Notes under the pieces: generated by a model
The model's database searches: none
Told to the model about the DNA's origin: nothing
Seen by the model: only the letters and a program-made list of their open reading frames with translations
NCBI GenBank assembly: GCA_021787595.1
Contig: JAJYLQ010000015.1
Span: 1-64,000, forward strand
Origin: Chloroflexota bacterium
GTDB taxonomy: Bacteria > Chloroflexota > Anaerolineae > Anaerolineales > Villigracilaceae
Length of the DNA stretch: 64,000 nt
Reading direction: 5' to 3'
Part shown: piece by piece, positions 1-7,124 of the stretch
Numbering within the stretch: position 1 is the stretch's first letter
How the letters are laid out: each line of letters begins with the position of its first letter
Made by a program: the position numbers and the translations under genes

Positions 1-158
1 GCTATTTGCATTCAAGGTGCCGCCTCCGCCTTGGAAGCCGCCTGTTCGACGCGGCAGACCTTCGGCCGCTAGGCTTCACTCGATTCAACAATGGGCCACC
101 TAACCACGCTTAACTGCGGTGACACCACGTTGCTAAGATTCATTTCTTCTTTGCAATT

Positions 159-485
159 ATGGAGCTTGAGGCATGGCTCTTAGGTATGTTTGGAAATTTG
201 GAGAGAATAGATCCTTTGTTAAGTCCTGAAAATATTAGAAATGGGTTAGGCTTCGACCTCCAAGTTATTGATCCTGAGACAACATTTTTTCATCCTGCCG
301 TTCAGTTTGAACAGGTACTTAGATTAGCAAATAGAGCTTATGGTAAGCACGGTGATGAAATGGAAAGTATTGTAAGTGGGATTACATTGGATGACATGAG
401 GGACGTAGTTGCTGCCGGTCGATGCAGGAGCTTCACTTCGTTCTTGTCGGAAATCCAAAGAGAATTTGACGAGTCGCAAAATTAG
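159..485 (+). CDS. Hypothetical protein, 108 aa
   Basis: I do not recognise this family. The reading frame is intact from ATG to stop and gives a soluble-looking acidic protein with no signal peptide or membrane segment; the C-terminal half (VVAAGRCRSFTSFLSEIQRE) looks helical. The gene and its flanks are visibly more AT-rich than the znu-like operon beside it, which suggests separate ancestry. No good Shine-Dalgarno precedes the ATG. It could be a small accessory or immunity-type protein or a fortuitous frame; nothing around it indicates a role. Confidence 0.45.
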   Translation: MELEAWLLGMFGNLERIDPLLSPENIRNGLGFDLQVIDPETTFFHPAVQFEQVLRLANRAYGKHGDEMESIVSGITLDDMRDVVAAGRCRSFTSFLSEIQREFDESQN

Positions 486-545
486 CTGATTTTTTTCTAT
501 CATTCAGTCCATAAATCTCATTCATTGTGTTGATGTTCTATCTCA

Positions 546-574
546 TTGACATGACTGTTTCTCTATGATATAAA
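546..574 (+). promoter_or_regulatory. Sigma-70-type promoter of the metal ABC operon
   Basis: TTGACA at 546-551 and TATAAA at 569-574 are separated by exactly 17 bp. They lie about 40 bp upstream of the GTG start of the binding-protein gene, which puts the expected transcription start near 580. This is one of the clearest promoters in the window. Confidence 0.7.
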
Positions 575-575
575 T

Positions 576-594
576 ATTGATACTTAGTCTCAAT
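576..594. promoter_or_regulatory. 19-bp AT-rich dyad, candidate Fur/Zur-type operator
   Basis: ATTGATAC and GTCTCAAT flank a TTA centre and match as inverted repeats in 7 of 8 positions. The dyad directly follows the -10 box and overlaps the expected transcription start, where a Fur-family repressor would block initiation. A Fur-family gene closes the same gene set. That this is its operator is inference. Confidence 0.5.
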
Positions 595-611
595 AAAGAC
601 GGAGATAGATC

Positions 612-1535
612 GTGTTTCGAGATCGCAAATCTAATCAATGGCTGAAAGTGGCAATTGGCGTACTGATTCTTTCGCTGAGTCTCAGTGCATGTGCGCCGAC
701 TGCGAATGTTTCAGATCCAACGAATGTATCTGCTGGTGTCGTTTCAGTTGTGGCAGCGGAAAACTTTTATGGCAGCGTCGCGCGGCAAATTGGGGGAGTG
801 CATGTTTCTGTAACCAGCATTCTGTCTGATCCAAATGTTGATCCACATGAATACGAGTCGAACGTTCAAAATGCAATCGCGGTGAGCGGTGCTCAACTTG
901 TGATCGAAAATGGCGACGGATATGATTCGTGGATGGATAAACTCCTCTCGGCCTCGCCGAATCCGAATCGCGTCGTGTTGACCGCGGCGGATATTGTCCA
1001 GCACAAACTTCCCGATAATGTTCATTACTGGTACAGCCCGGACGATATGCAAAACGTCGCGCAGGCGATTGCGGATTCGTTGAAGAAACTTGATCCCAAA
1101 GACGCGGCAGAATTTGATTCCAACCTTGCGGCGTTCAAGCAATCGTTGGGCCAGCTCAATCAGAGCATCAACGCCATACATTCCAAATATGCCGGAACGC
1201 CGGTTGCCCTGACCGAAACGATTTTTCTTTATCAGACTGAATTGCTCGGTCTCGATGTCCTGACGCCGTTCGATTTCGAGAAGGCGGTTGCGGAAGGGAA
1301 TGATCCGCCCGCGGATACGGTGGCATTATTCAATAATCAAATTGCCGGGCGGCAGGTCAAGGCCTTGATCTATAACAGCCAGACCGTCACGCCGGTCACG
1401 ACCAATCTTCAAAATGAAGCCAGGCAAATGAACATTCCAATCGTTGCGGTTTCAGAGACCATGCCGTCCGGCAAAACCTATCAGCAGTGGATGCTCGATC
1501 AACTCAAAAAACTTCAAACGGCTTTAGGTGGTTAG
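612..1535 (+). CDS. Metal ABC transporter substrate-binding lipoprotein (ZnuA/TroA family)
   Basis: This is the extracellular metal-binding component of an ABC importer for zinc, manganese or a related divalent cation. The 307-aa protein starts with GTG behind GGAG (601-604). It has a hydrophobic signal segment (about residues 12-25) and a lipobox ending at Cys27 (SLSLSAC), so it should be a membrane-anchored lipoprotein. Family signs are the DPHEYE segment (a metal-ligand His in TroA-like proteins), a second His in VHYWYSP, the LTETIF...PFDFE region and a late VSET segment. It lacks the long His-rich loop of many zinc-specific ZnuA proteins, so the metal cannot be fixed from sequence. It is first in an operon with ATPase, two permeases and a Fur-family regulator. 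Confidence 0.88.
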   Translation: MFRDRKSNQWLKVAIGVLILSLSLSACAPTANVSDPTNVSAGVVSVVAAENFYGSVARQIGGVHVSVTSILSDPNVDPHEYESNVQNAIAVSGAQLVIENGDGYDSWMDKLLSASPNPNRVVLTAADIVQHKLPDNVHYWYSPDDMQNVAQAIADSLKKLDPKDAAEFDSNLAAFKQSLGQLNQSINAIHSKYAGTPVALTETIFLYQTELLGLDVLTPFDFEKAVAEGNDPPADTVALFNNQIAGRQVKALIYNSQTVTPVTTNLQNEARQMNIPIVAVSETMPSGKTYQQWMLDQLKKLQTALGG

Positions 1536-1539
1536 CGCC

Positions 1540-2304
1540 ATGCAGGATTCGATCATTCTCGAAAACGTCGGCGTTCGCTTCGGCGAGCTTTCCATCCTGA
1601 GCGATGTAAATCTGTCCATCCGTGCGGGCGAGTTTATTGTTGTGTTGGGTCCAAACGGCGCAGGCAAGACCACGCTGTTAAAACTTTTGCTGGGATTGAT
1701 TCGACCGAGCGCGGGAAAGATTCAAGTGTTGGGACGAACGCCTCGACGCGGAAACCAAGCGATTGGATATGTGCCGCAGCACCGCGTCATCGAACCGGAG
1801 ACGCCGCTTCGCGCGCGAGATTTGGTCGGCTTTGGCTTGGATGGTCATCGCTGGGGGATCGGTTTCCCCGGTCGCTCCCGCCGGGAGACGATTGACCGCG
1901 CTTTGGATGAAGTGGACACCTTGTCTCTCGCTGAATCTCCGGTCGGATTGTTATCCGGCGGCGAGCAACAGCGTTTGATGATCGCGCAAGCCTTGTTGAC
2001 GAATCCACAAATCCTGTTGTTGGATGAACCCTTGGCGAATCTCGATTTGGCTCACCAGCAGGAAGCAGTCAGTTTAATTTCAAGGATTTGCAAGACGCGC
2101 GGTGCGTCCACTTTGCTGGTGTCGCATGACATCAATCCTTTGTTGCAGGTAACGGATCGCGTGCTCTTTCTGGCCCGCAGCCATGCTGCCATCGGTGCGC
2201 CATCGGAAGTGATCAACAATGAAACATTGAGCCGCTTATATGGCTTGCCGGTCGAAGTCGCGCGCGTCGCGGATCGTTTCTTTGTCCTCGGCGCGGAATT
2301 ATGA
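1540..2304 (+). CDS. Metal ABC transporter ATP-binding protein (ZnuC-like)
   Basis: This is the cytoplasmic ATPase that powers the importer. Visible motifs are Walker A (GPNGAGKTT), a Q-loop region (IGYVPQ), the ABC signature (LSGGEQQR), Walker B (ILLLDEPLANLD) and the switch histidine (LLVSHD). Length is about 254 aa, normal for the family. I take ATG 1540 as the start; an in-frame GTG at 1528 would add four residues. The gene begins immediately after the binding-protein stop, so the two are probably translationally coupled. A 286-bp repeat-filled gap separates it from the permeases, which may weaken co-expression. Confidence 0.9.
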   Translation: MQDSIILENVGVRFGELSILSDVNLSIRAGEFIVVLGPNGAGKTTLLKLLLGLIRPSAGKIQVLGRTPRRGNQAIGYVPQHRVIEPETPLRARDLVGFGLDGHRWGIGFPGRSRRETIDRALDEVDTLSLAESPVGLLSGGEQQRLMIAQALLTNPQILLLDEPLANLDLAHQQEAVSLISRICKTRGASTLLVSHDINPLLQVTDRVLFLARSHAAIGAPSEVINNETLSRLYGLPVEVARVADRFFVLGAEL

Positions 2305-2318
2305 ACAATGAAATTTAC

Positions 2319-2367
2319 ATCGCGCTGAGCGGAGCGGTGCTATAAGCGCCGCGCAGTCGAAGCGTGG
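2319..2367. repeat. Dispersed intergenic repeat (GCTGAGCGGAG / AGTCGAAGCG)
   Basis: CGCGCTGAGCGGAG followed by GCGCAGTCGAAGCGTGG recurs almost identically at 4897-4937. The core is found again near 22457. This is a small noncoding palindromic repeat family confined to intergenes, here between the ATPase and permease genes. Confidence 0.7.
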
Positions 2368-2432
2368 GTGCCGCCGAGCACAAAATAATGGAGATGCCTA
2401 TCATCGAGGACATTACCAATGAGAACCATGTC

Positions 2433-2546
2433 ATTCTGAGTGGCGCTTTGGCGCCGCTCAGAATCTCGAAAACAATCAATTGAATGTTATTTTGAGACCC
2501 TTCGCTTCCCCTTCGACTTCGCTCAGAAGGCTCAGGGTGACACTCT
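2433..2546. repeat. Compound palindromic repeat
   Basis: 2433-2464 is a near-perfect hairpin (ATTCTGAG-GGCGC, short loop, GCGCC-CTCAGAAT). It is followed at about 2498-2546 by CCTTCGACTTCGCTCAG plus CTCAGGGTGACA, the other orientation of the same repeat family. Together with 2319-2367 these fill nearly all of the 286-bp gap between the ATPase and first permease. They could affect mRNA stability inside the operon. Confidence 0.65.
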
Positions 2547-2590
2547 TGTTTTCGATATTCGGTACTCCTAAATAATGGATTGACTCTTTC

Positions 2591-3424
2591 ATGTTCAATA
2601 TCTTTCAATATGGCTTTATCCAAAATGCTTTTGTCGCCGGCTCAATCGTCGCGGTTGTTACAGCTCTGCTCGGATATTTCCTGATCGTCCGCGGGCTGAC
2701 GTTTGCCGGACACGCTTTGTCCAACGTGGGCTTTGCAGGCGCGGCGGGAGCCGTCCTGGCGGGCATCCATCCTGTCTATGGACTGCTCCTCTTTACGGTT
2801 GGGGCAGGCGCGGTTATCTCCGTTTTGGGAAAACGAATCCGAGAGCGCGATGTGGCGGTCGGCGTGGTCATGACGTTCGCTCTTGGATTGGGCATTTTAT
2901 TTTTGTCCCTTTATCATGGTTTTGCCGAGAGCGCTTACAGCATCTTGTTCGGTTCGATCCTTGGAATTAGCCAGAGCGATGTGGTCGTGACGGCGGTCTT
3001 TAGTCTGGCGATCATTCTGAGCCTGGTCTTTTTGGCGCGGCCGTTGATGTTCAGTTCGTTCGACCCGGAGATTGCCGATGCGCGCGGCGTGCCTGTGCGC
3101 GCGTTGGATATTATTTTTCTGATCCTTGTGGCGCTGGCAATTTCGGTTGCGATGCAAATCGTCGGAGTTCTGATTGTCTTTGCGTTGTTGGTCGGGCCTG
3201 CTGCTACTGCCAATCGTTTGACTCCGCGTCCCGCGCGGGCGATGGGCTTGGCCATACTTTTGGGTTGGACTTATACATGGCTGGGAATCTTTCTGGCTGC
3301 CAACACAGTTTTCCCGGTCAGCTTCTTTGTTGCGTCACTTTCGTTCATCGTGTATTTGCCGGTACGTTTGCTTTCATCACGTTGGTGGAGGCGCGGCTTG
3401 CGAGGCGGAAATGTCCGTGCTTGA
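2591..3424 (+). CDS. Metal ABC transporter permease (ZnuB family), copy 1
   Basis: This is an integral membrane permease of the ABC-3 (ZnuB/TroC) family, 277 aa with about eight hydrophobic segments. Family hallmarks are the N-terminal region with the LIVRGLTFAGHALSNVGFAG motif, and the RGVPV cytoplasmic loop after a FDPE segment that contacts the ATPase. It forms the channel together with copy 2 or as a homodimer. Its last 14 bases overlap the start of copy 2. Confidence 0.9.
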   Translation: MFNIFQYGFIQNAFVAGSIVAVVTALLGYFLIVRGLTFAGHALSNVGFAGAAGAVLAGIHPVYGLLLFTVGAGAVISVLGKRIRERDVAVGVVMTFALGLGILFLSLYHGFAESAYSILFGSILGISQSDVVVTAVFSLAIILSLVFLARPLMFSSFDPEIADARGVPVRALDIIFLILVALAISVAMQIVGVLIVFALLVGPAATANRLTPRPARAMGLAILLGWTYTWLGIFLAANTVFPVSFFVASLSFIVYLPVRLLSSRWWRRGLRGGNVRA

Positions 3425-4259
3425 TTTGCTGCGTCAGGAATTTGTGCGGAACGCGTTCCTGGCCGGGACGATCATCGCGGTCGTCTCCGGCATTGTTGGA
3501 TATTTCGTCATTTTGCGCGGCCAGGCTTTTGCGGCTGAAACGTTGTCGCATGTTGGGTTTGCCGGCGCGGCGGGCGCGGCCCTGATCGGAATCAATTCCC
3601 TGGTTGGGATGTCGATTCTCACGGTTCTCACCGCGATCGGCATGGGTTCCCTCGGCCAACGCATGAAGGGGCGTGATGTCGAAGTGGGCATGGTGCTTTC
3701 ATTCATGCTGGGTCTTGGCGTCTTATTTCTGAGCCTTTATACGCAAAATGCGACCCGAGCCGTAAACCTTCTTTTTGGTTCAATCTTAAGCGTGACGCGC
3801 GAAGATGTGATATTGACTCTCGGCTCGAGCGCCGTTGTCCTGATCACGTTGATTGTTTCATTCCGCCCTTTGCTCTTTGCCTCCCTCGACCCGGTTGCGG
3901 CGGAGGCGCGCGGCGTGCCTGTTCAATTCCTTTCGGTTTTGTTCCTGCTTGTCCTGGCGTTGACGGTTTCGCAGGCGGTCGAAGTCGTCGGCGCGCTGCT
4001 GGTCTTTACGCTGCTGGTGGTCCCGGCGGCTTCGGCTGAACGTTTCGCCATAAGGCCATTTTCTGCTTTGATCCTGTCGGTCATTATCAGCTTGTTTTCC
4101 ACCTGGGCCGGATTGTTGCTTTCGCTTGTTGGACATCAACCCGCCAGTTTTTATATCGTGGCATTCACTTCGCTGTTTTATATCCTTTCGTGTCTTGCAC
4201 CGCGTTTTCATGTTTCGGGCAGGTATCGGGAATTACCGCATCCCAGCCGGGAAGTATAA
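3411..4259 (+). CDS. Metal ABC transporter permease (ZnuB family), copy 2
   Basis: This is a second ABC-3 permease, 282 aa from ATG 3411, which overlaps copy 1 by 14 bp. An upstream in-frame start at 3327 would lie wholly inside copy 1 and adds a Cys-rich non-family stretch, so I reject it. The protein repeats the same hallmarks as copy 1 (VILRGQAFAAETLSHVGFAG and the ARGVPVQ loop) but has diverged through most of its length. Two non-identical permeases with one ATPase suggest a heterodimeric channel, as in other two-permease manganese/zinc systems; this is inference. Confidence 0.88.
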   Translation: MSVLDLLRQEFVRNAFLAGTIIAVVSGIVGYFVILRGQAFAAETLSHVGFAGAAGAALIGINSLVGMSILTVLTAIGMGSLGQRMKGRDVEVGMVLSFMLGLGVLFLSLYTQNATRAVNLLFGSILSVTREDVILTLGSSAVVLITLIVSFRPLLFASLDPVAAEARGVPVQFLSVLFLLVLALTVSQAVEVVGALLVFTLLVVPAASAERFAIRPFSALILSVIISLFSTWAGLLLSLVGHQPASFYIVAFTSLFYILSCLAPRFHVSGRYRELPHPSREV

Positions 4260-4309
4260 TGTGACTGGGTTATGGCCAAAGGTCAATCACGAGTGATGAA
4301 GGTATCTTT

Positions 4310-4783
4310 ATGAAAGAGACGGACGCAAATTCCAAATCCAGCTTGATCGGAGAAAAGATTCGCGCCGCGTTTGAAGCGAACGGTCAGCGCCAGACGGCCG
4401 CGAAAAATCAAATTGCGGAACGGCTTGCAAAGATGGGCGCCAGTCATGCCGATTTTACGGTGGAAAAACTGTGGCGCGAACTCCGCCGCACCAATCCGCA
4501 CCTGGGACGCGCCACCGTTTTCCGCGCGGTCGAAATGCTGGTCGCTCAAAGGTTGCTGAACCGCATTGATTTCCCCGATGGGAGTCACAGCTACCGGGTC
4601 TGCGGCGATCATCACCATCATCACATCACCTGCGTGCAGTGTCATCGCGTGGTGGACATTGACATCTGCCCTCCGCTTGAATTTGATTCCATTGCGCAGC
4701 AGACAGATTTTGTCATCGAGGGGCATTCGCTGACTGTCTTTGGTGTGTGCGCGGACTGTCGGAAGCAGAAAGTATTCAAATAG
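4310..4783 (+). CDS. Fur-family metal-responsive transcriptional regulator
   Basis: This 157-aa DNA-binding repressor has the Fur fold. The N-terminal winged helix contains FTVEKLWRELRRTNPHLGRA and TVFRAVEML. The dimerisation half carries a His-rich metal site (DHHHHHITC) and two CxxC structural-zinc pairs (CVQC near residue 107 and CADC near the end). It lies 50 bp after the second permease and reads the same way, so it probably autoregulates the metal-uptake genes through the dyad at 576-594. Sequence alone does not separate Zur, Fur and Mur-type specificity. The link to a Znu-like transporter favours zinc or manganese. Confidence 0.85.
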   Translation: MKETDANSKSSLIGEKIRAAFEANGQRQTAAKNQIAERLAKMGASHADFTVEKLWRELRRTNPHLGRATVFRAVEMLVAQRLLNRIDFPDGSHSYRVCGDHHHHHITCVQCHRVVDIDICPPLEFDSIAQQTDFVIEGHSLTVFGVCADCRKQKVFK

Positions 4784-4806
4784 CCTGCTTTGTAAAAACA
4801 AAAACT

Positions 4807-4846
4807 ATAGCCGCGACATGATTTGATGTCGCGGCTATTTTGTTTT
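4807..4846 (+). terminator. Intrinsic terminator after the Fur-family gene
   Basis: A perfect 13-bp stem (4807-4819 with 4826-4838, ATAGCCGCGACAT) with a 6-nt loop is followed by TTTGTTTTT. It closes the metal-uptake operon. Confidence 0.85.
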
Positions 4847-4896
4847 TGCGTTTGAAATTATTTAACGTCAGTTCTGGACAGGAAAGAAATATTATG

Positions 4897-4996
4897 ATCG
4901 CGCTGAGCGGAGGCCGTGAGGCGCAGTCGAAGCGTGGAGTTGCGCTTCAAATCTACCCTTCGACTTCGTGGCGCGGGGCGCCACTCCGCTCAGGGC
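4897..4996. repeat. Dispersed intergenic repeat pair
   Basis: 4897-4937 repeats the element seen at 2319-2367. 4956-4996 (CCCTTCGACTTCG...CCACTCCGCTCAGGG) is its inverted partner. The unit sits between the convergent fur-like gene and the AIM24-like gene and could fold into a long hairpin. It encodes nothing credible. Confidence 0.65.
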
Positions 4997-5025
4997 GATA
5001 CCCACTTATCCCGAATTCAGGTTAA

Positions 5026-5964
5026 TTACCAATTCTGGCGAGTGGCAGGTGAGTGGCTGGTTATATTGCGGCCGTTATCTTCCACCGGCTCGAATGCGGA
5101 CTGAATGGCGACTCTTCCCGGACCTGTGACGCGCAGCCATAAATAGCGCAGGCTGAAGGCCATGAGTCCGCCCAACAGCAAACCTCCCAATGATGCGCCG
5201 CCCATTCCAACGCCGGGATGTTCGAAATGAAGCTGCATACTTACAGTCGGGTCCTTGAAGATCAGCGCAGTGGGCTTGATCAGGATGGATTGTCCGGGCG
5301 TGAGGGTTCGGATGAACACATTGCCCGAGGCGTGAAGCAATAAAAGTCCGGGCATTTTGCCGGCTGTGAAACGGTCCAGCATTTGACCAATGGGATAATG
5401 CGTTTCGGTCTCATCTCCATTTTTGGTTTGGAACCAGATGTTTGTATTGGTCCAACTGTAATCAACCTGGCCGGTAGCAACCAGCATAAAATGTTCGCGG
5501 ACATCCACGGCCTGCCCCGACTGCAAAGGAATCGGCAGCAACTCGCCGGGGTTATCGCGCGAGAACGCGATGTGGCCGGGGCCTTTGGCCTGCGTCATGA
5601 AGACCGGCATGCCTGCCAACGCGCGCTTCCACGCGCCCTTCATGGACATCATGCTGACATTGACCGCGTTTTCCTTCCACAGCAAAACATGATGGGCGAA
5701 GTAAACGCTGTCTTCGGGTGAAAGGTTGAAGTCCGCGACCGGAACGTACAAGCCTTCGATCTGGCAAGACGACTTGCCGACCTGCAGTTTGGTCATGTCT
5801 TTGCGGCCCGGGACTTCGACCCAGCCGGTGGGCGTGACAATATCCTTGATATTGATCATTGCGCCGCAGGCGGGACAGCTTAACGCGGTGCCGTCTGAAA
5901 CTGCGCCGCACCAATTGCAGGTGTAGCTTCGTCCCGCGACGGGAGCAGAAGGGATTGCGCTCAT
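5026..5964 (-). CDS. Zinc-ribbon / AIM24-like protein, copy 2
   Basis: The 312-aa protein has an N-terminal zinc ribbon (CNWCG and CPACG, about residues 16-35) joined to a beta-rich domain resembling the AIM24 family (TIGR00266-like). Supporting segments are GPGHIAFSRDNPGELLPIPL, the VDVREHFMLVA stretch, the GLLLLHASGNVFIRTL repeat and a final TGPGRVAIQS motif. A Gly-rich hydrophobic stretch (near residues 255-275) precedes that motif. AIM24-like proteins have no established bacterial function. The gene follows its paralogue by 6 bp, so they form a two-gene operon, and it differs mainly in a longer C-terminal tail. Confidence 0.7.
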   Translation of the reverse strand: MSAIPSAPVAGRSYTCNWCGAVSDGTALSCPACGAMINIKDIVTPTGWVEVPGRKDMTKLQVGKSSCQIEGLYVPVADFNLSPEDSVYFAHHVLLWKENAVNVSMMSMKGAWKRALAGMPVFMTQAKGPGHIAFSRDNPGELLPIPLQSGQAVDVREHFMLVATGQVDYSWTNTNIWFQTKNGDETETHYPIGQMLDRFTAGKMPGLLLLHASGNVFIRTLTPGQSILIKPTALIFKDPTVSMQLHFEHPGVGMGGASLGGLLLGGLMAFSLRYLWLRVTGPGRVAIQSAFEPVEDNGRNITSHSPATRQNW

Positions 5965-5970
5965 GGCCGT

Positions 5971-6804
5971 CTATTCCGTTGTGTGATGAACGTACATGGA
6001 TTGAATGCCGACGCGGCCCGGCCCGGTCATTTGCGCCAGGCTCATCGCCGTCGCGCCGAAGATGCCGGTTGTCAATTGCTGCATCTGGACGTTCATCTGA
6101 ACCGACGAGTCCTTATAAAGATAGGCGCCGGGTTCGATCAAAATTGATTCGCCGGGCTTCAATGTGCGCTCGAAAACGTTGCCGTATCCGTGTAACAAAA
6201 GCAGGCCGGATTGGTTGGTCGTGACAAAGCGATCCATGTACATGCCCTGCCCACCGAACAAAATATTCCGCAGTCCCTTGATGCGTTCGAAGCTGTAGGC
6301 GATGTTGTACGAAGCCAGGAGAAAAGCGTGTTCGCGCACATCCACTTCCATTCCGGGATGAAGCGGCAGGGCGACCAGCTCGCCGGTGGCGTCGCGCGAA
6401 AACGCGACTCGTCCCGGGCCCTGCGCGACGCTGATCAAGAACGGCATCCCGGCCAGCATCCGCTTCGTGCCGCCCGGCAATTGCATCGTGGACATTGGGA
6501 CGTGCGGATCCTTCCAAAGCATGACGTGATGCTCGAAATAGACCGCGTCGCCCTGCGCCAGGTTGATCTCCGCGACCGGCACGATCTCGCCCTCGACCTG
6601 GCATGTGCTGTTCGCAAAATGGAACTCGGTCATGTCTTTGAGGCGCGGGGCTTCGCGCCACCCTGATTCGCTGACCACATCCTTCAGGTCGAGCGGCGCC
6701 CCGCAAAATTGACAGGATAAAGCCGTCTTGAGATTGAGTCCCTGACACCAATTACACTTCAGGCGCTCGACTGCATCCGAAACATTTTGGGCTGGCTGTA
6801 CCAT
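5971..6804 (-). CDS. Zinc-ribbon / AIM24-like protein, copy 1
   Basis: This paralogue of the downstream gene has the same order: zinc ribbon (CNWCQ, CQFCG), AIM24-like beta domain with GPGRVAFSRDATGELVALPL, VDVREHAFLLAS, GLLLLHGYGNVFERTL and TGPGRVGIQS. I place the start at 6804, where AAGGAG sits 8-13 bases upstream; an in-frame ATG at 6849 would read through that ribosome-binding site. The product is about 277 aa. There is no signal peptide, so a cytoplasmic or membrane-surface role is likely. Function is unknown. Confidence 0.7.
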   Translation of the reverse strand: MVQPAQNVSDAVERLKCNWCQGLNLKTALSCQFCGAPLDLKDVVSESGWREAPRLKDMTEFHFANSTCQVEGEIVPVAEINLAQGDAVYFEHHVMLWKDPHVPMSTMQLPGGTKRMLAGMPFLISVAQGPGRVAFSRDATGELVALPLHPGMEVDVREHAFLLASYNIAYSFERIKGLRNILFGGQGMYMDRFVTTNQSGLLLLHGYGNVFERTLKPGESILIEPGAYLYKDSSVQMNVQMQQLTTGIFGATAMSLAQMTGPGRVGIQSMYVHHTTE

Positions 6805-7124
6805 AATTTCTAGCTCCTTCCTTTGGCTTTTGGAATTTGTGGAATCCAATGGCTTGCATTAAACCATAAAAACAGTTTGGCGGGGATGACCCGTTGGTGG
6901 GAACGAAGGATAGCGGGTCGAAAGCCCGCCCTATGAATGCTTTATGGTATTACTCCGCGAAAACCATAATCACCGCGAAGATTTTGTGGTGCGGTATTTA
7001 TATCGCTTTTGGCTGCGGAATGAATTCCGCGCTGTGCAGGAGGTCGAACATTTGCACACGCCTGGGATAATCGAGTATCATTGGCCGAAATTGGTACATC
7101 ATTATCCCTGTTGTGGAGACATCT
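6805..7124. other. 320-bp divergent intergenic region
   Basis: This stretch separates the AIM24-like pair from the MFS gene. The only recognisable element is a short hairpin repeat near 6911-6935 (AGCGGG-TCGAAAG-CCCGC). I saw no convincing promoter pair and no coding frame with family features. An 88-codon frame at 6944-7210 looks spurious. Confidence 0.5.

Noticed and set aside
98-158. Integron attC-like site (ACCTAAC fits RYYYAAC) before the 108-aa ORF
   Set aside because: No matching GTTRRRY partner at a plausible distance and no clear inner complementary arms; the resemblance is too weak.
2315-2623. A 102-codon minus-strand frame between the ATPase and permease genes
   Set aside because: It is made of the palindromic repeat sequence (peptides like CHPEPSERSRRGSEGS), overlaps the permease start and has no family features.
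4840-5104. Short plus-strand frames after the Fur-family gene
   Set aside because: They lie over the terminator and the dispersed repeat and give Arg/Ser-rich repeat peptides.
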